From Sphingomonas echinoides ATCC 14820 (lineage in GTDB: Bacteria; Pseudomonadota; Alphaproteobacteria; Sphingomonadales; Sphingomonadaceae), in the NCBI RefSeq assembly GCF_000241465.1, contig NZ_JH584236.1, forward strand, positions 99,205 to 135,941: a stretch of DNA of 36,737 nucleotides. The letters are read 5' to 3'. Under the pieces are notes generated by a model that did no database searches, was not told the DNA's origin, and was given only the letters and a program-made list of their open reading frames with translations. Position numbers and translations under genes: made by a program. Below, one piece after another: positions 6,881-15,887 of the stretch (position 1 is its first letter; each line of letters starts with the position of its first letter).

Positions 6881-6943
6881 TCAAACTCCCTTTCGTGGTC
6901 CAGACTATCATAGTCTCTGGGCCACTCAGCGGGGGGCAGATCA

Positions 6944-7066
6944 GTCCAGCGCATCCATCATCTCGTCGAGGGTCTGCATGGACAGCGCGTTCAGCACTTC
7001 GGGACGATTAATCGTGATCGTCGCCACGCCTTCGATGCATTCCAGCGTGATGTGTTCGTAACGCAT
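6944..7066 (-). pseudogene. Crotonase (enoyl-CoA hydratase family) N-terminal stump cut by the IS
   Basis: From the ATG at 7066 (AGGGAGAAG just upstream) 41 residues are readable: MRYEHITLECIEG, then the VATITINRPEVLNALS motif typical of the first strands of crotonases, ending in MDALD. The frame then enters the IS end, whose TGA closes it. The remaining ~220 residues are absent here. The fragment is the most distal part of the leftward catabolic cluster, and lost its body when the IS-bounded junction formed. Confidence 0.85.
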
Positions 7067-7291
7067 GTTCTTCTCCCTTGGAGCGACCCTTGGCTCATTG
7101 CCTGATCGGTCGCTCAAGTTGCTCGGTCCAGCAATGTGCGGCGGGAGGCGGAGAACGCGCCCAGCCATGATCGCGGCGAGCGCGAACAAGCCTCCCGCAC
7201 TGTTTTGCGCCTCGCCGCGACGAAAGGGGCTCCGTCATCTACCCCCCGCCGACAGCCCTCAAGCCGAGCCGCCAGCGGCCGACACAGGTTA

Positions 7292-9004
7292 TCACTTCAC
7301 GGTCGGGAAGCCGAGGCGAGCGCGAAGGTCCGGATTCAGTTCGACAACGTGGAAACCGGTCGTGACGCAGGCGAACCAGATGTGCCCGGACTCGGGAACA
7401 TAGCGTACATGCGACGTACACCCGTCGCTTACCTGGTCGTTCAACCCTGTCCAGTTTAGCCCGTTGCCACTTAGCGGGGTATCGGGATTCGCACCCGGCT
7501 TATAGTAGCCGACTTCAACCGGCTTTGTAGGATCGCGCAAATCAACGATCCTCACTCCGCCAGCGAAGAAGGGGAACAGACCAAGCCTCGTGTTCCTTGC
7601 ATCGTCGACATCGTTGAAATGCGAGGCAACCGCGCCGAGGCGCTCGGTGATGTCTGGGATTGGGATGAAGCTCGCATAGGGATCCTCCTTCCGAGGAGTA
7701 AATCGTATCGCGTCGCAGTTCTCCTTGATATTCATTTGCAGCTTGAACTCGCCGACGACCTTTGGATTCTTCTCGTCCGCGATATTGATGATCCGCGGCC
7801 ATGTTCCAGGACAGGCGCCCAGTTCGGCCGCACCCACCAGGTGTGGAACTCCGTTGATCGACGCGGGCACGACAGAATGCCAACCGCCTTGCTTGGCTTC
7901 GCCGACGAGCCTCATCTTCGGTTGAGAGCGCCCATCGACGATGTCGCTGTTATCGAGAATGTAGACGCTGCCGTTCTCCACAGGCACGTCCCCGGTTTCG
8001 GAGGCGACGACAGCCGCGTAGATCCGCCGCTCATCACGGCTGATCGACACTTCATGTGGCGTGAACCCAGCCGTCAATCCATTGGGTCGCGTGGCGCCGA
8101 AGCGGCCGAGATAGCGGGGGCGCTTCATGTTGCTGATGTCGAGCACATGCACGCCACCCTTCCCCGAACCGAGTCCGGGCACGACTTCTGTACCGTAGAC
8201 GCGACGACCGTTGGGAGAGATTGTCACCATGTGGATGTTGGCGGGCCACTTGAACTCGCTCTGCAATTTGGGATTCAGGCAGTTCGAGGCATCGTAGATG
8301 CTGAGCCAAGCTGCGTCCTCCTCGCCCCGGCCAGCAATTCCTCCCGAGTAGGCGCCGGCGACGAGAACTTTGCGACCTGGTGCCGCAATCGCGTGCATCG
8401 TCTCTACCGCATCGATCGAGCCCCGGTCCCGCAGCAAGCGCACGGGCTTTGGAGCCCGGGGGTCCCTTACGTCGATAACCGCGACGCCCGCTGGCTCGCG
8501 GAGGAACAAGGCAGATCGGCTGTTGGCGGTTATCGGGCCTGTCTGCTTGAAGGTGGATACATAGGCACATTGATCGACCCATGAGAGCTGCAAATTGCCG
8601 CCGCGGTTCCAGATGTCCGTGCGACCGACGAGGCGAACGCCAGCATGATAAGGAAGTTTGGACCGGCCGCTCACCACGTCTTCGATCGTGGTTTGGCCCT
8701 GAAGCCCGGTTTCGGGGCGATCGCCGGGACCAATGACGACCTGGGAAGACGCCGGCCATCCGCTACACAGACAGGCTAGGCCGAGCGGGGCAACGACCGC
8801 GAGCCTCCGAATCTTGGTGGCTGTCACCGCAGTCAGGCGCGAAAGAGCCTCTGTGGTGCGGATCGTCGGTGAACGCCGCGATGCTCTATCGTGCGTCGCC
8901 GCCCCGATCTCGACCATGCCCGGCTTCATGACGCCGACCGGTTTGGCGGGCAAATCATCGGCAAGAACAACATTCCCATGCGCTTCGCTTAACATCCGCA
9001 ACAT
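7292..9004 (-). CDS. LVIVD-repeat beta-propeller protein, probably exported
   Basis: A 570-residue protein starting at ATG 9004 (AAAGGAG six bases upstream). After a polar N-terminus comes a hydrophobic stretch (RRLAVVAPLGLACLCSGWPASS, roughly residues 65-85) that looks like a signal peptide or lipoprotein anchor, so the real start may be internal. The rest has repeated blades of the type GVAVIDVRDPRAPKPV, GVHVLDISNMKRPRYLG, RIINIADEKNPKVVGEF and GVRIVDLRDPTKPVEVG, the hallmark of LVIVD-repeat propellers. Such proteins are secreted or periplasmic, and their exact roles are mostly unknown. It lies downstream of the crotonase in the same direction, so it probably belongs to the catabolic cluster. 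Confidence 0.8.
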   Translation of the reverse strand: MLRMLSEAHGNVVLADDLPAKPVGVMKPGMVEIGAATHDRASRRSPTIRTTEALSRLTAVTATKIRRLAVVAPLGLACLCSGWPASSQVVIGPGDRPETGLQGQTTIEDVVSGRSKLPYHAGVRLVGRTDIWNRGGNLQLSWVDQCAYVSTFKQTGPITANSRSALFLREPAGVAVIDVRDPRAPKPVRLLRDRGSIDAVETMHAIAAPGRKVLVAGAYSGGIAGRGEEDAAWLSIYDASNCLNPKLQSEFKWPANIHMVTISPNGRRVYGTEVVPGLGSGKGGVHVLDISNMKRPRYLGRFGATRPNGLTAGFTPHEVSISRDERRIYAAVVASETGDVPVENGSVYILDNSDIVDGRSQPKMRLVGEAKQGGWHSVVPASINGVPHLVGAAELGACPGTWPRIINIADEKNPKVVGEFKLQMNIKENCDAIRFTPRKEDPYASFIPIPDITERLGAVASHFNDVDDARNTRLGLFPFFAGGVRIVDLRDPTKPVEVGYYKPGANPDTPLSGNGLNWTGLNDQVSDGCTSHVRYVPESGHIWFACVTTGFHVVELNPDLRARLGFPTVK

Positions 9005-9182
9005 CTTTCTCTCCTTTGCTTGGCGCGTCCTCAATCTTGCCACAACACATCGTGCGACACAGAGGAATTCGTAGCCCGTTGCGTTCGCCCGGGCGTCGCT
9101 GATATCGTCGAAATGAAGCCGGTCGCTGAGACGACGCTGCTTCCGGCCGCGCCTTCCGAAGATGTTGTCCCGGCTGCGGCGC

Positions 9183-9989
9183 TCACCGCTTGGTCCGCTT
9201 CACGAGCTCGGCCGCATAAGCTGGACGGCGCTTCTCGAAAAACGCGGCGACTCCCTCCTGAAACTCAGGCGCGCTGCCTGCAATGACCTGATTGCGGTCC
9301 TCCATCGCGATTGCCGCCTCGAGGCTCGGCGCATCAATTGACATCCGAAGGCATTCCTTCGTCAGCCTGAGACCGAGGGGTGACGTCGTCAGCATCGCGT
9401 CAAGGAGCGGCTCCGCGGCGACTTCCAAGTCCTCGTCAGCCACCACGCGGCTTACTAGACCCAGCTGCAAGGCTCGTTCGGCATGGATGAAATCCCCCGT
9501 CATCATCAGTTCGGCGGCGAGACTCGCCCCGACGAGACGGGGGAGGAAGTATGAAACGCCGATGTCGCATGCCGAAAGGCCGATCCGGACGAATGCCGCG
9601 TTCATCCGCGCACTGGCTCCGGCGATGCGGATGTCCGATGCGAGCGCCATGGCGAAGCCGCCGCCGCAGGCGGGACCATGGACCAGACTGACGATCGCTT
9701 GGGGGCAATACCGCATCTTCAGGACGATTTCCGAGACCCTCCGCTGGATTGCGAGGTGCGCGGTGGCGTCGAGATCGCCGCCGCCCGTCGCTCCGAGGTC
9801 GAGACCCGCGCAGAAGGCGCGTCCTGCCCCCCGCAGCAGCACCACACGGGTGTCGGTATCGCGGGACAGGCTGTCGAAGTACTCGTGTAGCGCCTCGACA
9901 AGCTCGGGACTGAGAGCATTCAGCCGATCGGGGCGGTTAAACGTCACCCAATCGACCGCGCCGCGCCGATCGATCTCAAGCGTCATCAT
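9183..9989 (-). CDS. Crotonase-superfamily protein (enoyl-CoA hydratase/isomerase-like)
   Basis: 268 residues starting MMTLEIDRRGAVDWVTFNRP. It has the crotonase oxyanion-hole segments RAFCAGLDLG (58-66) and GPACGGGFAMA (105-115) and a later FLPRLVGASLAAELMMTG segment. By alignment in my head, the two glutamates of classical enoyl-CoA hydratase (after GGG, and in the PE-x-x-L-G segment) are Ala113 and Arg135. Hydration is therefore doubtful; an isomerase or other CoA reaction is more likely. Its start overlaps the stop of the SDR gene (ATGA at 9986-9989), so the two are coupled and probably act on the same acyl-CoA. Confidence 0.85.
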   Translation of the reverse strand: MMTLEIDRRGAVDWVTFNRPDRLNALSPELVEALHEYFDSLSRDTDTRVVLLRGAGRAFCAGLDLGATGGGDLDATAHLAIQRRVSEIVLKMRYCPQAIVSLVHGPACGGGFAMALASDIRIAGASARMNAAFVRIGLSACDIGVSYFLPRLVGASLAAELMMTGDFIHAERALQLGLVSRVVADEDLEVAAEPLLDAMLTTSPLGLRLTKECLRMSIDAPSLEAAIAMEDRNQVIAGSAPEFQEGVAAFFEKRRPAYAAELVKRTKR

Positions 9990-10792
9990 CGACGGTCCGG
10001 AAGGGTAAGGGCGTCCGCCGAGGCGTCGCCGAGCAGGAGGCCACCATCGACCTCGAGCACCACCCCAGTGATGTAGCGGGCATTGTCGCTCGAAAGGAAC
10101 AGCGCGGCATCCGCGATGTCGCGCTTTGTGCCGTAGTCCCGCAAGGCAAGACGGCTCTTCAACTTGGCGGTGGCCTCGTCCGACGGAGCAAGCCGGGCCA
10201 TCCCCTCGGTGTCTCCGATCGGGCCAGGCGAGATGGCGTTGACGCGGATGCCGGCCGGGCCCCACTCCATCGCCAACGTCCCAGTGAGATTGTTGATGCC
10301 CGCCTTGGCCGCGCTCGCATGCGCCTGGAACATGACCGGGCGCTTGGCTTGGCCGGCCGTGATCGAGATCACAGACGCACCAGGCTTGCGAAGATGGTCG
10401 AACGAGGCTCGGAGCACGTTGAACGTGCCGAGCAGGTCAATCTCGACCACCGTACGGAAGGCGTTGGCCGACAGCCCGGTCGCGGGCGAAAGGAAATTGC
10501 CTGCGGCGCCAGAGATGACCACGTTGATCTCGCCCCACTTCTCGGTAGTTGCAGCGAACGCACGCGAAACGGCGTCGAAGTCGCGAACGTCGGCAACCAC
10601 GCCGATGGCGTCGGCGCCCGTCGCCTTCACGCGCTCAGCCGCGACAGCAATCCGCTCCTCATTGCGGCTGATGACCGCGACGTTGGCGCCCATCTCGCCG
10701 AAGCGTTCGGCGATGCCGAGGTTGATGCCCGTGGATCCGCCAGCGACGAAAACGGTCTTGCCCTTGAAGGCGCCCTTACGAAACAGATCCAT
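9986..10792 (-). CDS. SDR-family oxidoreductase, 2,4-dienoyl-CoA reductase-like
   Basis: A 268-residue Rossmann protein with the cofactor motif GGSTGINLGIAERF (18-31), ISRN at 41-44 (suggesting NADPH preference), and GAAGNFLSPATGLS (95-108). The usual Tyr of YxxxK is absent: the segment reads HASAAKAG with Lys163. This is the pattern of 2,4-dienoyl-CoA reductases and their relatives, not a defect. The C-terminal YITGVVLEVDGG motif is present. The likely reaction is NADPH-dependent reduction of an unsaturated acyl-CoA in a side-chain or ring degradation pathway. It follows the SnoaL-kinase fusion and is coupled to the crotonase. Confidence 0.85.
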   Translation of the reverse strand: MDLFRKGAFKGKTVFVAGGSTGINLGIAERFGEMGANVAVISRNEERIAVAAERVKATGADAIGVVADVRDFDAVSRAFAATTEKWGEINVVISGAAGNFLSPATGLSANAFRTVVEIDLLGTFNVLRASFDHLRKPGASVISITAGQAKRPVMFQAHASAAKAGINNLTGTLAMEWGPAGIRVNAISPGPIGDTEGMARLAPSDEATAKLKSRLALRDYGTKRDIADAALFLSSDNARYITGVVLEVDGGLLLGDASADALTLPDRR

Positions 10793-10840
10793 GATGTTTC
10801 CTTTTCGGCGTAGTTAGCCAGCTAGGGGCCGCGACCCCCG

Positions 10841-12304
10841 TCACATTGTAGAAAGCGAGCGTATGGCGCCGAAGGCATCCCAGTCGCGAACGGCGGCGCA
10901 GTTGCGCTGAACGAGGGTGGTCAGAAGCTCGACACCGCGTGCCGAGCGCTCGACGGTACGCGCGGCCGGCACGGTTGCAGCAAGCTGCGCCACGGCCTGA
11001 GCGCGGAACATCATTTCCGCCGATGCGAGATCGTAGGCCGGGGAAGCCTTGGCGAGTTCAGCTGCATGCTCCGCGATCCAGCGTCGATCGTGCTGGCGCC
11101 GCATGTCGACGGGCACGCTGCCCGTCAGGAAGTAGGCCAAATCGAACTGCGGGCTCCCGACCCCGGTCATCCCCCAATCGATGAGCCACGCCTTGATCCC
11201 GGACGGGCCCGCCTCGAACAAGATGTTGTCGACGCGCGGGTCGCCGTGCAGCACCGTCTTGGTGCCGACGGGCAGGTTCACCCAATCAAGATAAAGCTGC
11301 TCGAACCTGTCGATCAGCTCGTAATCGCAGGCGTCAACGGCGCTGCCGAGGAATTCCTTGAGCGCTGCGGCGCCTATCCGGTACGAATCATGAAACATTG
11401 CCGCACGGGGCTGGCGATCGAACAGCCAGTCACTCGGCTCCGTTCCGAGGAACTTGGCGTGGAGGTGTGACAGCGCCCGTACCACCGCGTCCGCTTCCTC
11501 GACCGAAGCGCCCCTGACCTGGTCGCCTGGCGTGGTTCGCGTCGAGAGATCTTCGAGGACGATGTTGGTGGCGCCCGTGTCGGGATTGGTCGCGGCGAAA
11601 TATACCTTCGGCGCCGAGATGTCCGGATGGTCGCGCAGGAAGCTGTAGGTGTTGATCTCACGCTCATAGAAGCCCACCCGCTTGTTCGCAGCGTCGATCT
11701 CGGGGGTTGACCGGTTGAACTTGCAGAAAAGCGTGGTGGGATAGTTTTCGGGGTCGGCATTGTAATGCAGGACGACGCGAGCAGTCTCGCTCAGCGTGCC
11801 GTTGCCGATACGATCCACCGACTGGAGCACTCCAACGCGCGGGGTGCTCTTGTCGACAGAGGTTAAGATATCCTGGATCCAGTCGGTATCGATACTGCTC
11901 AGCGACGGCAGGATGGCGGGCTCGCGCGCCTCCCGCTCCGCACCGTCGCGACCCCACAGGCCGGGAATGTAGCCGGAATTCCAGCAGTGCGACAGGCGCC
12001 CTTCCTCCACCCGGAACACCTCAATGCCGCAGAGCTCCCGCTCACCCCCCTCCCGGATCGTCATGTTCCAGACTGAGCAGACATGATGCTCGTCGGCGAC
12101 CAGCACCTCATGGGTGAAGAAGGGAAGCCTTGTCCGCTGCGCCGCGACGCGCGCGATCTGCTGATCGTGCGTGAGGCTCGTAACCTCATTAGCGTCGTGC
12201 CGGACGATAGGACTCGCACAGATTTCGCGGATCAGTTCCAGGTTCCCGTTGTTCCAGACTTCTTCCCAGTACAGGTTGATGAGTTCGATGCCCGAGCGAT
12301 GCAT
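10841..12304 (-). CDS. Fusion of a SnoaL-like domain and an aminoglycoside-phosphotransferase-like kinase
   Basis: A 487-residue two-domain protein. Residues 1-~125 resemble a SnoaL/NTF2-like cone fold (ELINLYWEEVWNNGN, then EHHVCSVWNMTIREGG and GIEVFRVEEGRLSHCW). Residues ~135-487 form a protein-kinase-like phosphotransferase: Lys195 in LFCKFN, VLHGDPRVDN with the catalytic Asp355 and Asn360, and metal-binding Asp376 in LIDWG. Stand-alone relatives of both domains occur beside acyl-CoA genes; the fused form is unusual. It is the first enzyme gene after the TonB receptor, so phosphorylation of an imported hydroxylated substrate is plausible but inferred. Confidence 0.85.
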   Translation of the reverse strand: MHRSGIELINLYWEEVWNNGNLELIREICASPIVRHDANEVTSLTHDQQIARVAAQRTRLPFFTHEVLVADEHHVCSVWNMTIREGGERELCGIEVFRVEEGRLSHCWNSGYIPGLWGRDGAEREAREPAILPSLSSIDTDWIQDILTSVDKSTPRVGVLQSVDRIGNGTLSETARVVLHYNADPENYPTTLFCKFNRSTPEIDAANKRVGFYEREINTYSFLRDHPDISAPKVYFAATNPDTGATNIVLEDLSTRTTPGDQVRGASVEEADAVVRALSHLHAKFLGTEPSDWLFDRQPRAAMFHDSYRIGAAALKEFLGSAVDACDYELIDRFEQLYLDWVNLPVGTKTVLHGDPRVDNILFEAGPSGIKAWLIDWGMTGVGSPQFDLAYFLTGSVPVDMRRQHDRRWIAEHAAELAKASPAYDLASAEMMFRAQAVAQLAATVPAARTVERSARGVELLTTLVQRNCAAVRDWDAFGAIRSLSTM

Positions 12305-12666
12305 ATGAGGATCCTTGATGCTAAACTGAATATACTGGGACAGATACGGGTTGCGCGCGCCGCTTCACCGCGAAAAGGGGCGTCCGAGGTAATCTTCCAG
12401 GTCGCGCGCGTACCTGCGGGCGACGATGCAACCCTCGCCTTGAACGCCAGACGGCGATTCCGGCGGGGTCGCTTACTCATCTGGCCTCCTGTGCCGCCAC
12501 CACCATGGCTGTCGTCAGGCCGGCGACCCACTCATCCCGCTGGTCAAATTTCCCGACCCACCTCTGTGGGTGTTTTACCATCAAACCCCGCGATCAAACA
12601 TCTAACTGATTTGAGCTTGCAGGATCGCTCATCCGAACGACCCTGCCCGCATGGCGCTCGCTCGGA
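12305..12666 (-). pseudogene. Gap with remnant of an IS3-type transposase orfA start
   Basis: The gap between the receptor and the fusion gene contains, at 12478-12480 on the minus strand, an ATG preceded by AGGAGG. It reads MSKRPRRNRRLAFKARVA, the characteristic beginning of an IS3-type OrfA. Similarity is lost after about 18 residues (near 12426). The rest of the element is gone, so an old insertion decayed here. Nothing else is recognised in this stretch. Confidence 0.55.
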
Positions 12667-14886
12667 TCAGAAGGAGCGGCTGAGGCGCGCGCCCCACGTC
12701 CTGGGGGCACCCCAGTGACCGATATATCCAACCCCGAAATTACCCGTAAGAGTCTTGTATGCCTTGTTGCCCAAATTGTTGACGAACAGCGACAGCGTGG
12801 TTTTCCTGTCCACATCGGAGATCGTCGCGTTTAGGTCAACCACGGTGTAAGGCCGTTGTCGGTCAAGGGCGTCGAGGTTGAAGTAGGAGAAGACGACGGT
12901 CGAATTGTGCCGCGCACTTGCGGTGAGTTCTAGCTCGTTCAACAGTTCTCCGCCAAGATCGAAACGCTTGGATGCACTCGCGTTAACGGTCCACTTCGGC
13001 GCGAAATTCAACGTCTTTCCAGCGAGATCGTAGGGGACGAGCGTCAGCGGCTCCGTCGAGGTGAACTCCGTGAACTCCGTGTGCACGTATGTGGGCGCAA
13101 GGGTGAAGGTGAGGTCGGGGACTGGGCTGTATCGGATCTCAAGTTCGGCGCCATACGCCTTCGCTTGCGCATTGTCCGTGAGGACGCCGATCGGGGGAAC
13201 CTGCTTTTCGACCTGCAGGCCCGAATAGTCATAGTAGAAGGCCGCGAAGTTAGCAGTCAGTTTGCCGTTGAGCAGGCGGGACTTCACGCCAAGCTCGTAG
13301 GAATCGAGCGTCTCCGGTCCAAAAGCCGGCGCGGAGCCATCGCTTGCCGGCAGGTTGCCGCCGCCGCCCTTGTAGCCGCGGCTCCACTGGATGTAGCTCT
13401 GGATTTCTGGCGTGAAATCATATTGAAGGGCAACCTTTGGGAGCAACTTGGTTTTTTTGATGGTGCCGCCCGCGACTGCTACCGTAGGGATGAGGGGTTC
13501 AAGGCCCGAAATCGACTCATACTCATTCTTGTCGTAATTGAGGCGCATACCCACATTCAGCCTCAAGGCGTCCGTGAACGAATAGGTCGCGTCGAAGTAT
13601 GCCGCAAAATTGTCCACTTTGGCTTGCTGGCCAAGATTTTGCGTCAGGACCGCCGCCGGATCCGGATTCTCGATGATGACATCTAGAACACTCTTATATT
13701 CCTCGTGGTAATAGAAGGCCCCGAGGATGAAATTAAATTTATCGAAATTTCCGAACAGGTTGAACTCCTGGCTTATCGATTCGGATCGACGCGGCCAAAT
13801 CGCCGTATAGAAGTAGGGAAATGCGGTGCCATCGTCGTCGTTGGCGGTCCGCGTCTTCCCAAGGATATAGTTCGTCAGAGACTTGACGGTGATCGCATCG
13901 GACGCCTCCCACGTCACGCCTGCCTGGCCGATGAGCAGCTTGTTTACCGCACTGTGCGGGCGATTCGAGATCGCCTTCCAAGGCTCATTCGTCCAATCCA
14001 CCCCTTCGACCCCGAGGCTGATCGGCCCAACCGGGCTCTGGTCGATCTTGGCCGCATTGTCCTCATCATAGCGGAGCGACAGGTCCACCGTCAGGCTAGA
14101 CGTAGGTGTCAGGCGCAGCGCGACACGGCCATATTTGGCGTCCGTTCCGCCGCCAATACGCTCCACCACGTTAAGGGGCCTGAGGATGTTTTCGACCGGG
14201 CCATCCTGCTTCTCACGTCCGCCGCTGAGCCTGATCTGCACGCCATCGGAGAGTGGCCCTGAGACAAACCCGCTTATACCGACCTGATTGCGGCCTCCTA
14301 CAATAGCGTCGATGCGCCCCGTCCACGTCTTGGTTGGGCTAGCGGAGATGAAGTTGACCGCACCGCCCGTAGCATTGCGGCCATAGAGAGTCCCTTGCGG
14401 CCCGCGCAGGACTTCGACGCGATCGAGGTCGACCGCGCGCAGGGTTCCCATGAAAGGCCGGGGCAAATAGGCGCCATCCGAATAGATCGCGACCGTCGGT
14501 TCGGACGAACCAGCCACAAGGGTCGAGCCGACGCCGCGGATAGTCACAATGGTGTTGCCGAAGTTGGGGACGAACACCAATCCAGGAATCACATTGGCCA
14601 GGGCTATGGTATCAGTGACGCCCCGGCTGAGAAGGGTGTCGCCACTCACGGCGGTGATCGAAGCGGGAATATCCTGAACGCTGACGCTGCGCCTCAGCGC
14701 GGTCACGACGATGTCGGAGCCGTCATTGCCGCCACTCGACGGCGGGGCCTGAGGCTCTGACGCGGCCGACCCGGGCTCGGTTGCGCCGGCACCCGCAGCC
14801 ACGGGAGTCTGAGCCCCTGCACCAGACGCTGCCAGCGCACATGAGAAAAGTATAAACGCGCCGCTCGACACACCCCAAAAATTCAT
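12667..14886 (-). CDS. TonB-dependent outer-membrane receptor
   Basis: A 739-residue receptor with a signal peptide (cleavage likely near SGAGAQ, residue ~26), a Pro/Ala/Gly-rich linker and a TonB box-like DIVVTA (58-63). The plug domain includes VSVQDIPASITAVSG and VEVLRGPQGTLYGRNATGGAVN, and the barrel ends in the terminal-Phe signature (ARLSRSF). The family imports large or scarce substrates through the outer membrane with energy from TonB-ExbBD. The sphingomonad style of plug and linker and its place ahead of acyl-CoA enzymes suggest uptake of a hydrophobic organic substrate. The gene is intact. Confidence 0.93.
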   Translation of the reverse strand: MNFWGVSSGAFILFSCALAASGAGAQTPVAAGAGATEPGSAASEPQAPPSSGGNDGSDIVVTALRRSVSVQDIPASITAVSGDTLLSRGVTDTIALANVIPGLVFVPNFGNTIVTIRGVGSTLVAGSSEPTVAIYSDGAYLPRPFMGTLRAVDLDRVEVLRGPQGTLYGRNATGGAVNFISASPTKTWTGRIDAIVGGRNQVGISGFVSGPLSDGVQIRLSGGREKQDGPVENILRPLNVVERIGGGTDAKYGRVALRLTPTSSLTVDLSLRYDEDNAAKIDQSPVGPISLGVEGVDWTNEPWKAISNRPHSAVNKLLIGQAGVTWEASDAITVKSLTNYILGKTRTANDDDGTAFPYFYTAIWPRRSESISQEFNLFGNFDKFNFILGAFYYHEEYKSVLDVIIENPDPAAVLTQNLGQQAKVDNFAAYFDATYSFTDALRLNVGMRLNYDKNEYESISGLEPLIPTVAVAGGTIKKTKLLPKVALQYDFTPEIQSYIQWSRGYKGGGGNLPASDGSAPAFGPETLDSYELGVKSRLLNGKLTANFAAFYYDYSGLQVEKQVPPIGVLTDNAQAKAYGAELEIRYSPVPDLTFTLAPTYVHTEFTEFTSTEPLTLVPYDLAGKTLNFAPKWTVNASASKRFDLGGELLNELELTASARHNSTVVFSYFNLDALDRQRPYTVVDLNATISDVDRKTTLSLFVNNLGNKAYKTLTGNFGVGYIGHWGAPRTWGARLSRSF

Positions 14887-15069
14887 ATCATCCCCCCAGT
14901 GTTTCCATACACACTAGCCGCACTGAGGATATAGTCAATCGTTTAGTTATCTCGTCATCCGGTGCGTTGGCAGTTTTGCGCGCGGAGCGGCGGGCCGCGT
15001 CGTTCCCCAGGGCGTCGGACCGCCCACAGACTCTCCGCGACGTGAGCACCACGGTCGGCTCACTCTCTT

Positions 15070-15460
15070 GATTAGGGTCCGGATTCACCACAGTCACCAG
15101 ATGACGGCCGCGGAGAGCGCGAGAGCTCCCATAAAGTTTTGCGTTGCGATCGAAGCGGGTAGCGAGGCGTCGCCAGTCCTTGAGGCGGCAGAACATGCGC
15201 TCGATGACGTTGCGCTGCTTGTAAATGGCGCGGTCGTAGTCGTCGTGGATTTTGCGGTTGCGGCGCGGCGGGATGACGGCCTGGGTACCGCGGTCGTCGA
15301 GCCACCCGCGCAGCTCTTGGCTGTCATAACTTTATCGGCGACGAGTTCGCCGGAGGGTGGCAGGGCCTCGATGCAGTTCTTCGCGACCTTGCAGTCTTGG
15401 ACGTTGCCGGGCGTCAGCAGGAGGACGTGAGGGCGGCCTTTGGCGTCGCAGACTGTCCGT
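15070..15460 (-). pseudogene. IS5-family transposase remnant with frameshifts
   Basis: Reading leftward, the pieces TVCDAKGRPHVLLLTPGNVQ, CIEALPPSGELVADK, DDRGTQAVIPPRRNRKIHDD, VIERMFCRLKDWRRLATRF and FMGALALSAAVIW are the C-terminal half of an IS5-family transposase, spread over three frames. One frameshift is a missing base near 15330, where ADKGYD is expected but the frame shifts after ADK. A second lies near 15140. The N-terminal half is missing. The left end near 15070-15090 still resembles an IS end. The element is dead. Confidence 0.8.
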
Positions 15461-15887
15461 CGTCAGAACACTTGTCACAGGTGCCCGCGAGCAGACCCAA
15501 CTCGTCATCGGCCATTTGCAGATCACGCTTGCGCAATATGCCGAAACGCCCGCATTCGAGCAGCAGGAAGCAGACGACTTCCGCGATCTGGCGATTACCG
15601 TCGCAGAGCATGCGATAGGTGGAGCCTCAACGATGGCGGCCGCTACCAGCCTGACGGTCGCGTTGGGTCAAAGCAAAGGGTTGCCTGCGCTTGCTCAAAC
15701 CGACACGCTCCAGAAAGCCTTGGACGGTTTGTTGGTCGCTCTCGTCGATGATGGGGACAAGGCTGCAAGCGCCACGATCAGGGACAAGGTACTTGAGCAG
15801 GCGATCCACCGGGCAGATGTTGATCGGCGGTGGTTCTCGCTCATGGGTTTCGACGCGGAGATTTTGGAGATCATACAATCAGGTTAA
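15461..15887 (+). pseudogene. C-terminal part of an unknown gene, 5' end lost to the IS remnant
   Basis: An open frame runs through the IS remnant and becomes protein-like from about 15461. It contains TQLVIGHLQITLAQYAETPA, then acidic and helical segments (EQQEADDFRDLAITVAEHA, TLQKALDGLLVALVDDGDK), ending in FDAEILEIIQSG. No start codon or ribosome site is seen after the IS boundary, so the front is probably missing. No domain is recognised. Confidence 0.4.

Larger units (their letters stand above)
5675..6943 (-). mobile_element. IS3-family insertion sequence, IS407-group-like
   Basis: The element is 1269 bp, bounded by inverted repeats reading inward TGATCTGCCCCC (5675-5686, and the complement at 6932-6943). 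It carries orfA and orfB joined by a -1 frameshift signal. IS407-group elements normally create 4-bp target duplications, but the flanks differ here (AGCG on the left, GTCC on the right). The left flank is a resolvase gene and the right flank a crotonase gene. This points to recombination between IS copies or an IS-mediated deletion rather than simple insertion. Confidence 0.88.

Noticed and set aside
7619..8584. 321-codon plus-strand frame
   Set aside because: It is the antisense of the LVIVD-repeat gene; the GC-rich codon pattern creates long shadows. No domain in the translated product.
12083..12718. 211-codon plus-strand frame bridging two genes
   Set aside because: Opposite to the SnoaL-kinase fusion and the receptor end, with no motif or ribosome site.
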